Part shown: piece by piece, positions 61,426-64,000 of the stretch
How the letters are laid out: each line of letters starts with the position of its first letter
Position numbering within the stretch: the first letter of the stretch is position 1
Assembly (NCBI RefSeq): GCF_009569385.1
Contig: NZ_WBOF01000001.1
Location: 4,561,001 to 4,625,000, forward strand
DNA: 64,000 nt
Source of the DNA: Streptomyces kaniharaensis
GTDB lineage: Bacteria > Actinomycetota > Actinomycetes > Streptomycetales > Streptomycetaceae
Reading direction: 5' to 3'
Translations under genes and position numbers: made by a program
The notes under the pieces: model-generated
What the model saw: only the letters and a program-made list of their open reading frames with translations
Told to the model about the DNA's origin: nothing
Databases searched by the model: none

Positions 61426-61941
61426 TCAGGCCGCGGGCACGGCCGGCAGCCAGTCGGCGAGCTCTCGGGCCTCCGAGTCGCGCAGGCCGAGCGCCAGCAT
61501 CAGGGTCGCCTGCGGAGTCGGCACGAAGGGCCGGCGCAGCAGGTTCATCCCGGCCTGCTCCGGCGTCCGGTCCGCCTTGTGCTGGTTGTCCTCGGCGCAC
61601 GCGGCGACCGTGTTCAGCCAGCTGTCCTCGCCTCCGCGCGACCGGGGCTGCAGGTGGTCCACCGTGGTGGCCCGCCGCCCGCAGTAGGCGCACAGGTGCT
61701 GGTCCCGGGCCAGGACTCCCCGCCGCGACCACGGCGCCTGTTGTCGGAACGGCACCCGTACGTACCGCTGCAGTCTGATCACCCGGGGCACCGGGACGGT
61801 GATGCCCGTACCGCGGACCGTGCGTAGCGGGTGCGCCTGCTCCACCACGGCCTTGTCTTGGAGCACCAGGACGACGGCGCGCTGGAGCGACACCGTTGTC
61901 AAAGGCTCGTAGCTCGCGTTCAGAACCAGCGTGTTGCGCAC
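61426..61941 (-). CDS. HNH endonuclease family protein
   Basis: A 171-residue protein. The N-terminal half is beta-rich (NTLVLNASYEPLTTVSLQRAV). The HNH site spans about 92-140: CAYCG, then TTVDHLQPRSRGGEDSWLN and ACAEDNQHKADRTPEQAGM with zinc Cys and catalytic His. This is the widely conserved actinomycete HNH protein, whose in vivo role is unclear. GTG 61941 has AAAGGGTG upstream. It is convergent with the propeller gene and divergent from tyrS. Confidence 0.88.
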   Translation of the reverse strand: MRNTLVLNASYEPLTTVSLQRAVVLVLQDKAVVEQAHPLRTVRGTGITVPVPRVIRLQRYVRVPFRQQAPWSRRGVLARDQHLCAYCGRRATTVDHLQPRSRGGEDSWLNTVAACAEDNQHKADRTPEQAGMNLLRRPFVPTPQATLMLALGLRDSEARELADWLPAVPAA

Positions 61942-62229
61942 CTCGGCACACCCTTTCCCCGGGCGTGCCACGGCGGCACGACCGTCTCCACACACGTCAC
62001 TGCCGCCGCACGGCGGTGGGACCACTCTGAATGGGCCCATAGCCGACGAACAACGGAATTTCCGGTGTCGGCGCGGGGCCCGAGGACGGGCGGGCGCGGG
62101 GCCGACGCGGAACCTCGGGGAAAACTCGCTGGCCGGGACCGCGTAGGCTCTATCAGGCTGGAGTCGTACCGACCCGGGCCCGACCGAACCGGGCCAGCAC
62201 CGGGGCGGGCGCCCGATCGAAGGAGAAGC

Positions 62230-63507
62230 GTGACCGTGACGGACATCGTCGACGAGCTGCGGTGGCGTGGGCTGATCGCCCTGTCCACCGACGAGGACGC
62301 ACTGCGCAAGGCGTTCGCGGACGGCCCGGTCACGTTCTATTGCGGCTTCGACCCGACGGCCCCCAGCCTGCACCTCGGCAACCTGGTGCAGATCCTCACC
62401 ATGCGCCGCATCCAGCAGGCGGGGAACCTCCCGCTCGGCCTGGTCGGCGGCGCGACGGGCCTGATCGGCGACCCGAAGCCCACCGCCGAGCGCGTTCTCA
62501 ACGACCCGGAGACGGTGGCCGGCTGGGTCGAGCGCCTGCGGGGCCAGATCTCCCGCTTCCTCGACTTCGAGGGCCCCTACGCGGCACGGATGGTCAACAA
62601 CCTGGACTGGACGTCCGGGATGTCCGCCATCAGCCTGCTGCGCGACGTGGGCAAGTACTTCCGCGTCAACAACATGATCGCCAAGGAGGCTGTCTCCCGG
62701 CGGCTCAACTCCGACGCGGGCATCAGCTACACCGAGTTCAGCTACCAGATCCTCCAGGGCATGGACTACCTGGAGCTGAACCGCCGCTACGGCTGCACCC
62801 TGCAGACCGGCGGCAGCGACCAGTGGGGCAACCTCACCGCCGGCACGGACCTGATCCGTAAGGCCGAGGCCAAGTCCGTGCACGCGCTGGCCACGCCGCT
62901 GATCGTCAAGGCCGACGGCACCAAGTTCGGCAAGACCGAGTCCGGCACGGTCTGGCTCGACCCCGAGCTGACCACCCCGTACGCCTTCTACCAGTTCTGG
63001 CTGAACGCGGACGACCGGGACGTCTCCAACTTCCTGCGGATCTTCAGCTTCCGCTCGAAGGAGGAGATCGACGAGCTGGAGCGCGAGACCGCCGAGCGCC
63101 CCGCCGCCCGCCTCGCCCAGCGCGCCCTCGCCGAGGAGCTCACCACCCTCGTCCACGGCGCCGACCAGTACGAGCGTGCGGTCGCCGCGTCGAAGGCGCT
63201 GTTCGGCCAGGGTGACCTCGCCGACCTCGAGGCCCCGACCCTGGCCGCCGCGCTGGCCGAGGTCCCGAAGGCCGAGGTCGCCGAACTCCAGCCGGTGGTC
63301 GACCTGTTGGTCGCCGTCGGCCTGGCGCCGAGCCGTTCGGCCGCCCGCCGGACGATCAAGGAGGGCGGCGCCTACCTCAACAACGTCAAGGTGACGGATG
63401 AGGAGGCGGTCCCGACCGAGGCCGACCTGCTGCACGGCCGCTGGCTCGTGCTGCGCCGCGGCAAGCGCAACCTGGCGGCGGCGGAGCTGGCCCCGGCCGG
63501 CGCGTGA
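62230..63507 (+). CDS. tyrS: Tyrosyl-tRNA synthetase
   Basis: A 425-residue class I synthetase charging tRNA-Tyr. The HIGH counterpart is HLGN (48-51) in PTAPSLHLGN. The KMSKS counterpart is KFGKT (232-236). The tyrosine pocket lies in YCGFDP and FSYQILQGMDY. An S4 RNA-binding domain occupies about 360-425 (SRSAARRTIKEGGAYLNNVKV). The start is GTG 62230 (AGGAG four bases before) or GTG 62236. A TAGGCT -10 lies near 62146, giving a leader of about 80 bases; I see no T-box. It ends at a 13-bp terminator before an rRNA operon. Confidence 0.96.
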   Translation: MTVTDIVDELRWRGLIALSTDEDALRKAFADGPVTFYCGFDPTAPSLHLGNLVQILTMRRIQQAGNLPLGLVGGATGLIGDPKPTAERVLNDPETVAGWVERLRGQISRFLDFEGPYAARMVNNLDWTSGMSAISLLRDVGKYFRVNNMIAKEAVSRRLNSDAGISYTEFSYQILQGMDYLELNRRYGCTLQTGGSDQWGNLTAGTDLIRKAEAKSVHALATPLIVKADGTKFGKTESGTVWLDPELTTPYAFYQFWLNADDRDVSNFLRIFSFRSKEEIDELERETAERPAARLAQRALAEELTTLVHGADQYERAVAASKALFGQGDLADLEAPTLAAALAEVPKAEVAELQPVVDLLVAVGLAPSRSAARRTIKEGGAYLNNVKVTDEEAVPTEADLLHGRWLVLRRGKRNLAAAELAPAGA

Positions 63508-63569
63508 CCGCAGGTATGACCGACGGTGTGACCGAAACCCGACGCCGCTGACCTGCGGCTTTGTCGACC

Positions 63570-63599
63570 AAGGGCGGGATCCAGCCGGATCCCGCCCTT
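63570..63599 (+). terminator. Rho-independent terminator of tyrS
   Basis: Perfect 13-bp inverted repeat (63570-63582 with 63587-63599), four-base loop, followed by GATGTTT. Confidence 0.92.
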
Positions 63600-63614
63600 G
63601 ATGTTTCCCGACGT

Positions 63615-63643
63615 TTGACGATGACGTCCGAGTGGCCTAGTGT
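63615..63643 (+). promoter_or_regulatory. rrn promoter, upstream
   Basis: TTGACG (63615-63620), 17 bases, TAGTGT (63638-63643). Near-consensus for the main vegetative sigma factor and placed as the first of several rRNA promoters. Confidence 0.75.
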
Positions 63644-63774
63644 TGAACGAGTCGCTGAAGCGGCCACCTACTCGGCAAGTCCCACTCTCACCCTCAACGC
63701 CCATTCGGTTGGGTTCGTTGGCGTTCCCGTCGACGGTTGGTGGGAGTGAATTTCAGGTGACAGCCTGAATACGC

Positions 63775-63780
63775 TAATGT
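63775..63780 (+). promoter_or_regulatory. rrn promoter, middle (-10 box)
   Basis: TAATGT with a partial -35 upstream in TTTCAGGTGACAG. A second start site of the rRNA operon is likely. Confidence 0.55.
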
Positions 63781-63865
63781 AGGAGCCGCCGCAGAAAGTG
63801 GGCCCGACCAGTTCGGGAAAGTCGGATGAATGAAACTCCGGAAAAACGGAGCGGAAAACATCTGA

Positions 63866-63871
63866 TAAGCT
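63866..63871 (+). promoter_or_regulatory. rrn promoter, downstream (-10 box)
   Basis: TAAGCT in CATCTGATAAGCTGG, the usual context of the last streptomycete rrn promoter. A CTCCG/CGGAG stem (63836-63851) lies just upstream. Confidence 0.6.
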
Positions 63872-63933
63872 GGAAACACGAAAGAACGAAGCGCCCGGAG
63901 GGCCCGCTGGAAGGCGGCCTGAAGGAAGTGTCC

Positions 63934-63948
63934 GTTCCTTGAGAACTC
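63934..63948 (+). promoter_or_regulatory. boxA-like antitermination element in rRNA leader
   Basis: GTTCCTTGAGAACTC matches the actinomycete rRNA boxA pattern (GTTCTTTGAGAACTC). It also contains the dyad TTGAG-AA-CTCAA (63939-63950). Nus factors would bind here to prevent early termination. Confidence 0.7.
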
Positions 63949-64000
63949 AACAGCGTGCCAAAAGTCAACGCCAGATATGTTGACATCCCCGGCCTCGGTC

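Larger units (their letters stand above)
63508..64000 (+). other. tyrS-rRNA intergenic and 16S rRNA leader region
   Basis: A 493-base stretch without a gene. It holds the tyrS terminator, three -10-type boxes reading rightward (63638, 63775, 63866), and from about 63873 a leader with an antitermination-like box and later TGTTGACATC. The window ends before the 16S sequence itself. The order is that of a streptomycete rrn operon with several promoters. Confidence 0.8.

Noticed and set aside
58946..61993. 1015-residue minus-strand open frame
   Set aside because: Antisense to PCD and propeller genes; only its upstream part overlaps the real HNH gene in the same frame.
62146..62229. T-box riboswitch before tyrS
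   Set aside because: The leader of about 80 bases is too short and has no T-box core sequence or antiterminator.

Overview
The window is chromosomal DNA of a high-GC actinomycete, most likely a member of the Streptomycetaceae (Streptomyces or Kitasatospora). The evidence is strong third-position GC, many GTG and TTG starts, promoters of the TAGNNT type sitting 6-8 bases before start codons, and a set of families typical of that group (FHA/ABC transporter, SGM_5486-type micropeptide, DUF3099, DUF6286, AmaP, DUF1272). It ends in the promoter and leader region of a ribosomal RNA operon. The gene content is mostly core chromosome. I see no prophage, insertion sequence, tRNA or CRISPR array.

Layout. 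1-3.1 kb: a leftward unit with a TetR-type regulator and a duplicated-domain 3-hydroxyacyl-CoA dehydrogenase. 3.6-6.2 kb: a glutamine-synthetase-like ligase coupled to an amidohydrolase, the two halves of a FluG-type pair. 6.4-9.5 kb: a secreted subtilisin, a HipA-like kinase without a HipB partner and an SRPBCC protein. 9.7-20.8 kb: an exopolysaccharide locus with two glycosyltransferases, a polyprenyl-phosphate sugar transferase, a Wzy-like polymerase, a MurJ/Wzx-like flippase, a deacetylase, a chain-length protein, a CelD-like acyltransferase and, convergent to them, a secreted GH26-like hydrolase. 21.2-25.7 kb: a secreted propeller-like protein, an ABC-F ATPase preceded by a leaderless seven-codon ORF, a small HTH protein and an enoyl-CoA hydratase. 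25.8-28.2 kb: a five-gene Asp23/AmaP envelope operon. 28.2-33.1 kb: SDR, MerR plus thioredoxin, SURF1, exonuclease-BRCT and alcohol dehydrogenase. 33.4-37.3 kb: DUF485/ActP-type symporter, MoaA and small proteins. 37.5-42.3 kb: KptA, TldE, TldD and a metallo-beta-lactamase-fold hydrolase. 42.6-46.4 kb: FabG-FabI, a FadR/GntR regulator, and a divergent CynX-type transporter with its micropeptide. 46.6-54.5 kb: SixA, SerB, FHA-ABC transporter, a NarL-type two-component pair and a repeat-containing unknown. 54.5-63.5 kb: an unknown, an ABC ATPase, NfeD-SPFH, TauE, DUF1272, PCD, a PQQ-like propeller with a Q/Y-rich tail, HNH endonuclease and TyrS. 63.5-64 kb: rRNA promoters and leader.

How the parts work together. 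The 11.2-19.7 kb genes form one tightly overlapping transcription unit that would initiate, extend, flip, polymerise, deacetylate and acylate a glycan; the adjacent hydrolase is placed to cut it. FabG and FabI supply two steps of fatty acid elongation. The Asp23 cluster probably maintains the envelope. The most informative non-coding signals are the leaderless promoters (which fix many starts), an operator laid exactly over the transporter promoter at 44.93 kb, a PHO-box-like repeat before sixA, and the short leaderless ORF before the ABC-F gene. All functional statements are inferences from sequence families and motifs read by eye; no database search was run.
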